A DNA stretch of 64,000 bases, taken from the NCBI GenBank assembly GCA_029448655.1, contig JACCLO010000054.1, positions 1-64,000 on the forward strand. The letters run 5' to 3'. This DNA comes from Wolfiporia cocos. Lineage: Eukaryota > Basidiomycota > Agaricomycetes > Polyporales > Phaeolaceae. This document shows positions 11,590 through 22,359 of the stretch, piece by piece. Every line of letters starts with the position of its first letter. Position 1 is the first letter of the stretch. A program made the position numbers and the translations under genes. The notes under the pieces were generated by a model. The model saw only the letters and a list, made by a program, of their open reading frames with translations, was not told the DNA's origin and searched no databases.

Positions 11590-12748
11590 GATTGCAGAGT
11601 GAATAGAATATGGTTTACTTTGTTTTTTTGCCCGACTACATCTCAAGCAAAGAAGACTGCAGTTTGAGCATGCATGCGGGGAGACATCAGGGTGACACAA
11701 ACTCACAGGTTTGTGGGACCCTGGCTACAGGGGAGTCCCTAGACGTCCTACAGGGCGGTGTGCTAACCACAAGGCAGCCAGTCGGCTGTATCCCCAAGGG
11801 GGAACTCCTAAGGCGACCAAGAGGGAAGACACACAGACAAGCAAGTCGTGGAGGGCCCCCGGGGCAGAGACGCACACAAACGCAGATGAGAAAGGAGCCT
11901 AAGCTCAGTTGTCGAGAATCCTAAAGATGGGGAAGTAAGTCCCCATCTTGTCGTACTTATACATGGGGAGCTGACCAGTAATGGTCGCCCTAAAGTCGCG
12001 GCCTGTGCGCAGTAACTAAGAGGGCACATGATAATGTAACTACCTGTAACGACATGTGACGGTGTGACCCTAACGTGAGTACCTAAGGCGCGCGCTACCC
12101 TACAGCGCTTACCTACAGTCATATGATCTAGACGGAGTCCTGGATAGACGCGGAGGTGGCTGAGGATCATGGAAGCGCGCGCGCACCTAGCGGCGCCTAT
12201 AATACCTGCAGCGAGGGATGTTACGTATCCTCTAAGGAAAGTTTGTGACACAGGGCCCCTACAGTCACGCCGCGTTGCAGCGCATTGGGCGCATGGGGGG
12301 TCATAAACCACCTCTTCGAGTTTCTTTCGCGGTGCCGAGCGACTAGTCCTGCGCTCAGCGGTGGTTATACCCTGACTGGTGGTGGCTTCGATCGGTGGGG
12401 GCTGTGCAGGGGTATCCGGCACTGTGCCGTTTGATGATTTCATCCGAGCAAACGCATCATCCCAAACAGACACGTAGTCGTGATAGAGGTCCAGTGTGCC
12501 GAAAGGAGATAGAAGGGGCGCTTTAAAGTGAAGCGAGTCGTAGAGATTCTTTGACAGCCTGTTAGCGCAACACAGGTTTCCAGGTAGTGAGAGCGCACCT
12601 TGCAATGATCGAGTCGTTGCACCCAATCACAAAGCTCCTCTTGGTCAGCGGCCGCGCATGGCGGGCACTGCAGCAGCTGTTTGACTTCGCGAATAAGCTT
12701 TAGAGACTCCAGGTGAACTGTGACTCCAGATATGTATCCCGGATCCAT
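11590..12748 (-). pseudogene. Cysteine-rich hypothetical gene cut by a solo LTR
   Basis: Starts at the minus-strand ATG at 12748 (MDPGYISGVTVHLESLKLI). Exon 1 ends near 12606 (GTGCGC donor) and exon 2 begins near 12564 (LSKNLYDSLHFKAPL) and reads to PCAQCAATRRDCRGP at 12251. There a 558-bp LTR with 5-bp duplication CAGGG intervenes. Removing the LTR and one duplication copy continues the same frame without a shift into HACSNCSLLCLRCSRAKK at 11687 and below. The rejoined CxxC..C...CxxC..CxxC pattern is the paired Cys-cluster found at the ends of many uncharacterised basidiomycete proteins; its function is unknown. Frame conservation up to and after the insertion implies the gene was intact when hit. 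The 3' end was not located. Confidence 0.6.
11693..12250 (-). repeat. Solo LTR (chromovirus family), 558 bp, TSD CAGGG
   Basis: Begins TGACACAAA and ends TTTGTGACA on the plus strand, so the LTR reads TGTCAC..GTGTCA on the minus strand. Flanked by CAGGG at 11688-11692 and 12251-12255. A perfect inverted repeat around 11924-11949 (AAGATGGGGA / TCCCCATCTT) sits next to a TATA-like stretch, as in related copies. It lies inside a coding exon. Confidence 0.85.
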
Positions 12749-12839
12749 TTCGGTGTGGCGACCTCTTCGTTATCGTTATCACTGATACGAGTGTTAGCTG
12801 AAGGGTAGTTAATCCTGCTACATGATGGCAGGGTCTTAC

Positions 12840-12965
12840 ACTTGAGTTTATAATGTCCCGTCGTCACGAGAGAACGAGAGCGAGAGATCAGGGACTTCGA
12901 GTTTGCATGGCCTTTTCGAACTCCGCTGTGGCTGACTGCGGATGGGCGCTTAGCGTGCGCCCCGT
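12840..12965 (+). repeat. Mutator-like TIR-related fragment
   Basis: Carries ACTTGAGTTTATAATGTCCC and, after a roughly 40-bp GA-rich insertion, GAGTTTGCATGGCC, the TGTGGCTG block and GATGGGCGCTTAGCGTGC. The same order occurs in the terminal inverted repeats of the element at 15038-20614. No partner end or target duplication was seen. 12966-13127 holds nothing recognised. Confidence 0.5.
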
Positions 12966-13135
12966 CCTCGAGCAGCCCTCCTCCCCCGCCCTGCCCCCTC
13001 TCTCCTCCCAGTCTCTATTGGATGGAATAGGTGCAAGCTTCACTAGCAGGTGCCACCACTAGGACCTGGATTGTTGAAGCAAGCGTCGGGATCGCGTGAA
13101 AGAGAGCGAACGAAGTGAGCGGTGCAAGAAACAAC

Positions 13136-13994
13136 TAGTGATGTGCCAGGCCCAGCTTTGGGCCATGAGCCGGGCCGGGCCAAGCTGGGCTTTACAGCAT
13201 GGCTTGAGATGGCCCAGGGCCTGGCCTGAGATACAGGCCAGGCCGGGCCAAGCTGTTGAGCCCCGGCCTAGGGATCTTAATGGCTACAATATCTGGCAGG
13301 CACAATATAAGCCCATACAGGCCAGTTATATGCTCAACTCAATCATTGTGCACCTATCTTGTTTATTTAAAACTACAGAAAAGTCAAGTCCTCAACATTG
13401 AAGCCTGCCGCTCACTTTCGGGTGCCTATATGATTCCCCATATGGCAGGCACGCTACTGAATGCTGCACTGGTGAGTGATTATTTCACACTTAATCCTAC
13501 TATAGATTGGAGGTGTCACGGAATATCTGGGGTTGGAATCCCAGGTGGCACATATAATACCAGAAAGGCCAACCATGCCAAGTATTAAGCCAAATACTCA
13601 ACGGTGCAATATAAGTGCCTAGCGTGGGAATATGAACTACACATATAGCGTGTCCTGCCTATAACAGCTGAGCTGTTATAGTGGCCCTTTTGGCTAAGGG
13701 GTGTTAGACGTATGTCTCCACAGACACTGGTCTGGGACTGCCAGTTAAATCTGTGACAGGAGGATTCAAGGTTCTATTTCATCTGGGAAAGGTTTGGCAA
13801 AGGTGAATCTCAAGCTCTGAAGCTAAAGTGATGATTATCTTAGCAGTAGTAGGCCATGGTCGAGCCGGGGCCTAGGCTGGGCCAAGCCGTGAGCCGTCAA
13901 TGAGGGCCCAGCCTGAGGTTTTGAAAAGCTGTGGGCTGTCCAAGCCAGGCCAAAGCCAGGGCTTTTGAGCCAGGCTGGGCCTGGCACATCACTA
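13136..13994. mobile_element. hAT-type MITE, copy 1 (TSD GAAACAAC)
   Basis: Terminal inverted repeats start TAGTGATGTGCCAGGCCCAG at both ends, and 8-bp duplications GAAACAAC lie at 13128-13135 and 13995-14002. TAGTGATG-type ends with 8-bp duplications are diagnostic of hAT elements. There is no transposase. The subterminal DNA is full of GGCC/GGGCC words able to fold. A 245-bp LTR is nested inside; without it the copy is about 0.6 kb, close to the sizes of the other two copies without their insertions. Confidence 0.85.
13514..13758 (+). repeat. Solo LTR of the TRIM family nested in the MITE (TSD GGAGG)
   Basis: TGTCACGG...CTGTGACA, 245 bp, flanked by GGAGG at 13509-13513 and 13759-13763. It shares the segment GCGTGGGAATATGAACT and the GAGCTGTTAT block with the TRIM LTRs at 46426-47345. 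The sister MITE at 51471-53219 has the unoccupied site (GGAGGATTAAAGG near 52984), confirming the insertion. Confidence 0.85.
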
Positions 13995-14338
13995 GAAACA
14001 ACAATGTTGGACAGTGGTTTGTCTCATCCTTGGGGCGGGGAGGCAAACATGCAAAGCATGTACAGCCTAAATTCTACAATAATAAGGGGTACCCTTATCT
14101 CTAAGGCACATCTTTCTGACTTGTTCAAGTATGCTAGTGTCACTGCATGGTATACCCAGCCGGCAATCGGATACGCACTTGCCTGGATGTTCCAACACTG
14201 GATTGCCACAGTGAATTTATCATGCCCAGGTGCTTGCCTGCATCATATTGCACCTGCATATAGCTCAGCTAAAACAATCCTCATGAAGTGATGCTATCAT
14301 TTGTATGATTGTATTGTACATTGTACTGAAATGCTGTG

Positions 14339-14806
14339 TGACACAAACTTGACTGGCATACCTCTATCCCTGTCCTACCCCTATAAGTACTAAGACCCAG
14401 GGTACAACGCCGAGTTGTTGAGACAAGGCGAGGCGGAGTCAGGCAGCATGCTGTAGTGATCAAGAGAGGAGGGCTATCACCCATACATCGAGAAGAACAA
14501 GTCTGAGGTGTAACCCTCAGATGACGTAGTATATATACATGTAGAGATGGCGTAACTACTGAGTCGCGGCCCACCCTAAAGGGGGCCATGCACGACGTCG
14601 CGATCGTCATGCCATAAGGTGTCATCTACAACTACATCATGTGAGCGGCCCGGCGGGGAGGACGGTCCGCAATCCCTAATCAACGACTCCTTATCTAATC
14701 TCCATGTCACGTGACTTCCTGTGCATCAGTCAATGCGTTCGACCCACGCAGAGGGCAAATCCTGAGTAAATGCCCAGCCAGGTGCCTAGCCTCAAAATTT
14801 GTGACA
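14339..14806 (-). repeat. Solo LTR, 468 bp, TSD CTGTG
   Basis: TGACACAAA...TTTGTGACA with CTGTG at 14334-14338 and 14807-14811. It contains the family TATA stretch (TATATATACATG near 14530) and the CTGAGGTGTAACCCTCAG hairpin. The flanking DNA at 14003-14338 and 14812-15037 is unassigned. Confidence 0.85.
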
Positions 14807-15356
14807 CTGTGAGACTGAGTGCACTGCCTTGTGTCCGACCTCACCTCTGCCCCCACCTCCACCCAGCACTGGAAACAAGATTAAGTGTGCCTGGGCACTG
14901 CACAGGATAGTGTCTGAGACATCTCCTTGACCTTCTCTGCCGTCTCCGCCCCCACACCACAGCCATTCTTGGTCCCATTGGGCAGCAAGGGTAAGGGCCA
15001 CACCCACAAGTGCACCTTGACATCCAATATGAGCCAGACTTGAGGTTAATGTCCCAGCAAGTTTGCATGACCTTTTCATATTCCACTGTGGCTGGTGCAC
15101 CGACACTGCAGATGGGCGCTTAGCATGCACCATGCCGACCTTTAACTGAAAGTAATAGAGCGATAATTGTTCTCACGCTCAGAGTATTTTCTCACATTTA
15201 GATAAAAATTATAAGTGATGAATCAGCAGGAAATTGTAAGCAGGCAAGACTTGTGGCAACATTAGCCAGTGACCTCCTTCCATCCTGCATGCCTGCATAC
15301 ATTACCCATGATGTCTAAGACCTGCCTAGAAGGCCATGCAAAAAAGCTGAGAGTGC

Positions 15357-15560
15357 ATGTACAAGGAAAATGAACAAAGACACACAAAGTGGAAGGCTCT
15401 CAATGATGAGGAAGATGATGAAGCTGAGACTGATGTTATGTTGTTGAAGGAGTTTATGGAGACAGTGATGGGTAAGATTGTAGGGCCATTTGAGCTCAAG
15501 GCCCAGATCAACATTGGAGATGATGATCTTCAACTTGATGATCAGGAGCATGCATGCTGA
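15357..15560 (+). CDS. Short acidic ORF inside the MULE, possible N-terminal exon
   Basis: 67 residues starting MYKENEQRHTKWKALNDEED and ending DDLQLDDQEHAC, with an acidic stretch and a helical middle. It begins 320 bp inside the left terminus and reads in the transposase direction, so it could be an N-terminal exon of the MULE protein. No domain was recognised. Confidence 0.3.
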   Translation: MYKENEQRHTKWKALNDEEDDEAETDVMLLKEFMETVMGKIVGPFELKAQINIGDDDLQLDDQEHAC

Positions 15561-16739
15561 TACAGATGTACCATCTGTGGGACTGGCCCATAGCCAGGGA
15601 ATATCTCCAATAGACTGACACAGACTCACAAATGTCTGTGGGACTGGCCCTGCTGGGAACCCTACACACCTATCGAGGTGCCACCCAAGTTATGCAGGGT
15701 TAAACAGAGTCACCTTATGCCTACGAAGGCAAGCCCCCAGATGAGCGAGTAGAGAACTCAGTAGTATGACTGGTGCAGACCCACAGCAAGATGCAAGAGA
15801 GGGGCCTAAGCCCATTGCTGAAAATCCAAAAGATGGGGATAAGCCCCATCTGTCATCTACTTAAGTACATGACAGGAGCATATGTAGGGATGCCCTAAAG
15901 TACAGGCCTGTGCGCCGTAACTAAGGGTGACTGTAATGCTACATGTGACTACAGTGGTGACCATGAACGTGAGTACCTGATACGTGTGCTGCCTGACTAG
16001 CACTAATCTACTGGGTCAGGTGATTCTACTGGCATCAAGGGATGATGTGAAGTAACTAAGCAGAGAGGGGCACGCGTGCACATAGCAGTGCCCATACTGT
16101 GATAGCGAGGAGTGAATTGTCCTAGGAATGCCCCTCTGGGCATTCTGTGACATAGACCATGACAGGTCCCAGGCCCCATGGCGTCAAGGGAAGGCAGGGC
16201 AACGAGCAGTCTTGTTGGCAGTATGGCGGGTTGGCAAGGTCTGACATCCCCAGACTAGCATGTCGTGAACTAAGAGCAGAGTGGCAGCCCAGTAGACAGC
16301 ATGAAAGAGGGTGTCATTACCCTAATGTCAAGAATGCTAGACATGAGGATGTAAGTCCTCATGCCAGTGCATAAGTACATGTGGGTGCACCAGTACCTAA
16401 GAGCTTGCCCAAAAGCCCCAGAGTCCATGCACGTAAACGTAAGCATAGGGGTAAGCATAGATGACAAGGCACCAGTAATGGTGCTGAGTCATGTGGCATA
16501 GGGATAGAGATGCCAGTAATGGCGCTCTGGCAATGACCACCTGACCCCGTAGATAGGCACTCCGGGGTAGTGCGCACCCATGCATCACTCACATTATGGT
16601 CACTCCCTGTCACTACAGTAGTTACATGCTCGCTTACATACTCTCTTACCTCAGCCGTTAGGATGGTGCTGCACACAGGCCAGCACTTAAGGGTAGACAT
16701 GTTGCGCTCCCATGTACATACTTAAAGGGTAGAGAGATG
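15558..16739 (-). repeat. Older LTR mosaic (interrupted)
   Basis: A minus-orientation LTR starts at 15558 (TGATACAGATGTACC then TCTGTGGGACTGG). It is interrupted by the LTR at 15616-16152 and resumes at 16158, showing the family AGACATGAGGATG / CATCCTCATG hairpin near 16345. Further right, about 16630-16739 reads as the start of a plus-orientation LTR that is itself split at 16740. The boundary between the two could not be placed. Confidence 0.5.
15616..16152 (-). repeat. Solo LTR, 537 bp, TSD TAGAC
   Basis: TGACACAGA...TCTGTGACA, flanked by TAGAC at 15611-15615 and 16153-16157. It contains a GATGGGGATAAGCCCCATC hairpin beside the promoter-like region. Inserted into an older LTR of the same superfamily. 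Confidence 0.85.
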
Positions 16740-17295
16740 TGACACAGACTTACATAGGTCTGTGGGACCAGCCCTGCCGGGGAATCCAACACATCCACAA
16801 GGGTACCATCAGAGGAATGCAGTGGTGACCAGGGTGACCTCATTGCTGAGGTGGCGACATGTGTTGCCAATGGTGCATCCCAGATGAGCAAGTGAATAAC
16901 TCAGCAGTAAGACTGGTGTGCACCCTCAGACAGTATGAAGAAAGGGGCATAGCCCAACATCGAGAATCTAAAGGATGAGGTTGTAAGACCTCATCCCGGT
17001 GTATTTATGTACATGGATCAGTATGCTATGACTACCTTAATGTAATGGCCTGTGTGCCATAACTAAGGGATCATGTGCTACCATGACCATATGATGTACA
17101 TACTGTGATGTTATAATGCGGGTGACGGAATGTGTGCCCATCATAGGCACTATCTACCAGGTAACGTGATGTACTATGTGAGATGGTTGACGTGGAGGTA
17201 ACTAGAGGTATGAGGAGACCGTGCGCTCAGTGGAACCCCAAGAGACCTAAAGCGAGGGATGTAGGGTCAATATCTTGTGGTATAAAACCGTGACA
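16740..17295 (-). repeat. Solo LTR, 556 bp, TSD AGATG
   Basis: TGACACAGA...CCGTGACA with AGATG at 16735-16739 and 17296-17300. It cuts a plus-orientation LTR precisely in its GATGGGG hairpin: the left half ends GAGAGATG and the right half continues GGGGCTTACTCCCCATC. Confidence 0.85.
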
Positions 17296-17540
17296 AGATG
17301 GGGCTTACTCCCCATCTCTAAGATTCTTGATGTCTGGGCTGTAGCCCCTCTCTCACCACCTCATCTGTGTGTGTGCCAGTCTGCCTGGGTCTCTCCCTCC
17401 TCACCTTGCCCGTCTGGGTGGTACCTTAGCCAAGGGCCTTGCCTGCATACCCATTGGCTTAGGATGTGCACTGATGCACTGGCTTTGGGGGATTGTCCCC
17501 GGCCTGTGGGCCGGTCCCACAGACTGGTGAGTCTGTGTCA
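17296..17540 (+). repeat. Right part of a plus-orientation LTR
   Basis: Continues the split LTR and ends GGTGAGTCTGTGTCA, the canonical family 3' end. Its left part is around 16630-16739. After it the MULE interior resumes. Confidence 0.6.
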
Positions 17541-17629
17541 CTCTGCTAGATGTGCAAGCTGAGCCCAGCACTCAGGCAGTTGCCTTCTAAGTCACAGATT
17601 TTATTGAGGAGTGGGCCTCCAATACACAG

Positions 17630-19700
17630 GAGCTTGCAATGGATTCAACATGTGTGTGTGCTATGCAAGCTTGCTACGTAAGTAAATTACTGAGATTGAA
17701 TCTGTCTAGGGAACACAAACAGGACCAATTTTGGACTGTTTGGTGCAGTTGCAGATGCACATGGGTTGGGTATTCCACTTGTGTTCTTACTGATATCGAC
17801 AAACAAGGAAGCCGATAAGGGTGTCAAGCAAGTTGTGCTTGAGAGATTTCTTGGTGAGCTGAAGGACCTTGGTGTCAACCCAGAATATACATTATCAGAC
17901 AAGGATTGGTCAGAAATCAATGCAATGAGGAACACATGGCCACAGGCAAAACATCAGCTATGTTTCTGGCATGCACTCCATGCAGTGAAACAGTGCTTAG
18001 CAAAGAACAAGGAGACACCTGCATTCTATGATGTCAATGAAGCTTGCCATGAGTTCTCTTACATCAAAGCTAACTTCATACCATACCTGCAACAGACAGG
18101 CTCAGTCGTTTGTTTATTTCCAACATTGTGGAATGGGACTTTATTCTCATTAATTCATATTATATGTACTAGCTACCTGCCCCTCCTGTGAAGCCTCTCC
18201 ATCGCATCCGGCTTCTCATTGATGGGTATCCATCTGTCATCACCTGTCACTGCCCCCACTTAGACTCAAGCCCATCCCGGCAGGCCATCCTGCTGTGAAG
18301 AGTGAAACCGAAGATGCCAAAGACTTTGACATTGAACACCTGAGTGGCCAGGGCATACTCCCACCTGATCTACATGCAGATGAAAGTGATGAAGAAATGG
18401 GCTGGATAGGTCATAAACATGACAATTGGAATGATGCTGAGTGGGATTGAGACCTAGATGATCTGCAGCATCAGGTTGAGGAGTTTGCAGAAGCACTTGA
18501 AGAGCTCCAAGAAAGCTCACCTTGTGATGACAGAGCAATCAGCACAATGAAGCAAGCAAAGCCTGGCTATGTCTTTTGCCTGACACCACACCGACTGCCT
18601 ATCCTCTAGCTTTTCACAAAGCATGCATCACAGCACCATTTTCTCCCTAAATGGCATGGGCAGAGCTGAACATCCAAGGACATTCGACAAGATGCTATTG
18701 ATGAGATGTATCAACACTATAAACTCAATAATCTTCATGAGGTATGAGCTTACCTCTGGAGCTCCTGGTACTCGCATGATTGCTGGTGTCTCTGGGTGCA
18801 TGTGGTGTACACATCAAGCATACCATGCAAGTGTATAACAATGATGGTTGAGGTGCTCTGGCAGAATCTCAAGCAGCTAGTTCTGCACTGCTATAATCAC
18901 CTGCCCATTGATCTCACCATGCATGCAATCATCACAAAAGTGCTCCCGCCATATCAACTGACCCTTGCACAGATCATTACAAAGCATTGTGAAGGGCATT
19001 CATGATCACTTACCCATATGCAAGAAGCCTTCAGAAGGTCACGGGAACATCTTGCTCAGACTCCAATTAACAGCATCTACAATACAGACATTATGACGTG
19101 GACATGCAACTGTGGAGCTCAGAAATATCATGTGTACCTTCTCTACAAGCACCTTGTGCAAGAAGTTTCCACACCTATACCATCATCGTGGTGGGTCACA
19201 GTGCAGTGGCTCCATGTTCAGCCATTCTACACCGTCATGGTGAATGGCATAGTCGCACCTCCACCGGAGTCTACCAGAGATCATGCATGGATGGAGTGAA
19301 TGCCCCATGTTCTGGTGCTGACACCATCTGGCAGCTGGGACGATCCAATCATGCTTCAAGATTCCGACACCAAAGAGGCCCCTGTAGTGTCATTGCCAGT
19401 ACTTCAGCAGATCATTGAGCCAAAAGTGAGAGACTCACCAGTTTGTTATCACATTTCAGATACTCTCCTCGCCTCAAAAGGGCCCACCAACTGGTCGTGA
19501 TGGATTGCTGCGCACATGAGCTGGCAGCGGCAGTGGGTTTGCAGTATGTATATAACAAGTAAAATAGAGATATACTCACCTTCACATCCTAGCCTGACAA
19601 TCAAGACCAAACAGACATAGAATATGCTATACACAAGTTGCACCAGGCAGCCGAGATTATTGAGCAGCAGAGGTGACACGGGAACATACTTGTGACCATG
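17630..19700 (+). pseudogene. Mutator-like transposase, decayed
   Basis: DDE transposase of the MULE superfamily, which cuts and pastes the surrounding element. Readable blocks: an MDST region with the probable first catalytic Asp (about 17640), FGLFGAVADAHGLGIPLVFLL, TLSDKDWSEINA with the second Asp (17890-17920), and AKHQLCFWHALHAVK, the C..H motif typical of MULE transposases. Further right a SWIM-type zinc finger starts CNCGAQ (19105) but reads YKHLVQ where CKHLV is expected, so one zinc ligand is Tyr. Stop codons (near 18190 and 18448, and an ORF end before 18990) and frame changes interrupt it. The C-terminal exon reads AIHKLHQAAEIIEQQR up to the solo LTR at 19674 and continues in frame after it, at 20282. 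An intron near 17680-17710 is plausible. Confidence 0.75.
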
Positions 19701-20276
19701 CTACCCATGCTAGTGGGGATGCCTCTATACCTTCTAACCTAGGCCTAAAGGCTACCCATCCTTGTAGGGGAGAACAGGATGGCTTGTCTATTGAGACGAC
19801 CTGCCATGAAGCCCGAGGTACTGACCCATGAGTGTACCGGTATGCCCCCAGACTAGCAGGCTAAAGACAAAACTAGGAGATGCAATAAATAGAGACCCCC
19901 ATGTCCAAGTAGGATGCAGCAGGCTTGTTGCAGAGCAGTCCGCTGGCTCACACGCACATGCAGCAGAGGGTTGAGAGGTTCCCAGGGGACATGCCCCCTA
20001 GGCCGAGAAGAGTAGAACTGAGGAGTAATCCTCAGATTCTACCTACTTATATACATGGAGATGCTACGTACTGTAGCTACAAGGCCTGACCTAATGGCGT
20101 GGCCTGTGCATACTGTGACTGTGTCTCACATGACTAGGTAATGCTGTAACTACTCAGTGATGACATGTGACCATATTGAGATAAGATAAGTGAATGCTTA
20201 TCTACCTATGCATGTGCATCTCCCTAGCGCTAGCCTAGCATTAGCGTATATCCTAGGGGTGGAGTTTCTGGTGACA
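19674..20276 (-). repeat. Solo LTR, 603 bp, TSD AGAGG
   Basis: TGACACGGG...CTGGTGACA, flanked by AGAGG at 19669-19673 and 20277-20281. Same subfamily as the LTR at 47829-48447 (shared GGGGAGAACAGGA and TGAGTGTACC segments). It lies in the last transposase exon of the MULE. Confidence 0.85.
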
Positions 20277-20648
20277 AGAGGACAATTGCAGAGCCATGTT
20301 TCATCTGATGTGCACTCCAAGTTGTGTGCTCCACAATAGAGTGGGTAGAGGACATAGAAGCTCATGTTAGCCACCACACTATGCCAGTGACTAATGTGCG
20401 AGGTTGCTGCCAAACACAATCCATAAATACAATTGGTTACAAGTATATATGCTAGTAATAAGACTAAAGCTTGTGCGCATACCTGCATTGCCCCTCTAGT
20501 AGTTAACTTGTGCATGGTGTGGTGTGCACTAAGCACCCATCCACAGCATCAGTGCACCAGCCACAGCAGAGTTTATAAATGCCATGCAAACTCGCTGGGA
20601 CATTAACCTCAAGTTATGAGCCAGACCCTCTCATGTGTGAGCTCACAC

Positions 20649-21611
20649 TGACACAAAATGCCAAGGGTGTACCGTCATCTAGAGTTGTCACATAGAGCAG
20701 AACCCTTGGACTAGCATGCATAAGACTTGGAGTAAAGAGAGGACAAGCCTCATCATCGAGAATAACAGCTCTGTGACACAGACATACCCTGTGTCTGTGG
20801 GACTGGCCCTGCTGGGGATCTCGTATATGCCTGCTGGCGTGTCCTAGTATTGTCGTTGACTCTGGGTGCTCAGTTAGAGGGATGACAGCTAGGGGTTGTG
20901 GCATTTGTCCAGTCAAGTCAGATGAGCAGCACAGCAGAGTGGCCCATAGCCATAGAGAATGAAAGGGGCTGGTTAGGCCCAATTGCCGAAAATCCTAAGA
21001 ATGAGGCATAAGGCCTCATTTGTCATACTTTATATACATCTGCGTGTACGCTAGTGTGTCTACCCTGAAGTGCTGATCTGTGCGCAGTAACTATGAGGTC
21101 AGGCATAACAGTAACTAGTCATGAGTATGTAATGAAAGTGTGACCATGTTATGGGTAGAGGCACGTGCGCCTACCCTAAGGGCGCTGATCGACGAGTGGT
21201 GCAGGGTTGTTACAGTAACTACAGGACGAAGGGGAGAGGAATACCATAGTGTAGAGGGGCACATGCATGTACAGCAGTGCTCATAAAGCTATAGTGAGGG
21301 TGAATTCAACAGTAATATATCTGTGACACTCTGGGGAGTAAGCCCCAGAGTGTCACAGCTTAAGTACATGAGGAACACTGTCACTGTATACTAGAGACCC
21401 ACCCTAAAGGCAGGGTCTGTGCGTATTGCTGAGTGCTACCTAAGTCATGTGCTGTAGTATCTAAGCTACTGACCATGTGACCATCTATGGGTGGGGCGAC
21501 CTGTACCATTACGCTACACTGCTAAGTCCATACAAAGACACATGATGGGGTACTACCCAAGAACGTGGGTTTGAGACAGGGGGGGGGTACCTCTTTTCAG
21601 AATCTGTGACA
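20649..21611 (-). repeat. Outer solo LTR (TSD CACAC) containing a nested LTR
   Basis: TGACACAAAATG...AATCTGTGACA with CACAC at 20644-20648 and 21612-21616. Without the nested copy it is about 403 bp. It sits just outside the right MULE terminus. Confidence 0.8.
20774..21328 (-). repeat. Inner solo LTR, 555 bp, TSD CTCTG
   Basis: TGACACAGACAT...TATCTGTGACA, with CTCTG at 20769-20773 and 21329-21333. The target CTCTG is the first arm of the outer LTR's CTCTGGGGAGTAAGCCCCAGAG hairpin. Confidence 0.85.
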
Positions 21612-21944
21612 CACACAAGCCCTCATTGAATGTGTATGAGAATGAGAGTGAGGCTGAGTATGCAAATCCCCAGAGATGCAATGGTTGACACAGGCCAGGT
21701 GTGGGAATGGAGAAGCTCAAGGTGCCAAAGTTCAACACTGTTCTGCTACCCCCATCACTGAAGGAGAATTGTCTGCAGACGCTGGGCACACTTTCTGTTG
21801 TCAATCTTGTGCCAATTACTACAACTAACTTATCACCTGATGATGTACACTAGCCAATCAGGTGTGAGTACTGGTTTGGCATGCCAAGTGTGGTGAGCAT
21901 GTCAAGCAGCACATTGGATGTCAATTATGGAAGTGCAGGACTGA
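21612..21944. other. Unassigned DNA flanking the LTRs
   Basis: Continues the MULE target sequence. The longest frames (about 80 residues) have no recognised motif. Confidence 0.3.
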
Positions 21945-22175
21945 TATCACAAGACGCACCATGGACCCAATGCAATGTGCTCATGAGTGGCAATATAGCC
22001 ACTCCCCCAAAAGGGCTATGATAACAGCTTGGCTGTTATCAAGGGTCCGGCTATATCTGCAGTTCATATTCCCATGCTTGGTGCCTATTGTATTCAGGTC
22101 ACCACCTTAGGGGGAATATACCCTAGTTACTGCTCCATAACGTCCTAGTATCTAGCGTGACCTAGATTTGTGACA
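21945..22175 (-). repeat. Solo LTR of the TRIM family
   Basis: Reverse complement of the TRIM LTR: starts TATCACAAGACGCACCATGG and ends GATTTGTGACA. It shares the ATAGCCACTCCCCCAAAAGGG and GTTCATATTCCCA segments with the LTRs at 46426 and 47092. No clear target duplication (ACTGA versus GAATT). Confidence 0.65.
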
Positions 22176-22343
22176 GAATTTTTCGAGCGAGAGTTCATGG
22201 CAATGGCTCTTGATACCTCCCATGTGGTGCCAGAATTGGATGAACCGATACTCCGAGAGATTTGTAAAGCATTGCTAGACAACAAGGTCACTAAGGATTA
22301 CAAGGAGCTTGTCACAAAGTGGCATAGGCTCACTACCATCTAA
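22176..22343 (+). pseudogene. Gypsy pol fragment (pre-integrase region)
   Basis: Plus-strand frame reading EFMAMALDTSHVVPELDEP and ILREICKALLDNKVTKDYKE before a TAA at 22341-22343. The LLDNxVTKDYKxL segment also occurs in element A just before its integrase zinc-binding domain (minus strand near 26810). It is therefore a piece of a related element in the opposite orientation. Confidence 0.6.
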
Positions 22344-22359
22344 TATACCCCCAATACCG

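Larger units (their letters stand above)
15038..20614. mobile_element. Mutator-like element (MULE) with TIRs and 10-bp TSD
   Basis: Inverted termini of about 100 bp begin ACTTGAGGTTAATGTCCCAG at 15038 and, on the minus strand, at 20614. Both continue through GAGTTTGCATG, CTGTGGCTGGTGCAC and the GATGGG.GCTTAG block with moderate divergence. TATGAGCCAG flanks both sides (15028-15037 and 20615-20624), in line with the 8-11 bp duplications of MULEs. Inside lies a decayed MULE transposase (17630-19700). Several LTRs inserted later, inflating the element to 5.6 kb. The target was TATGAGCCAGACCCTC. Confidence 0.8.
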
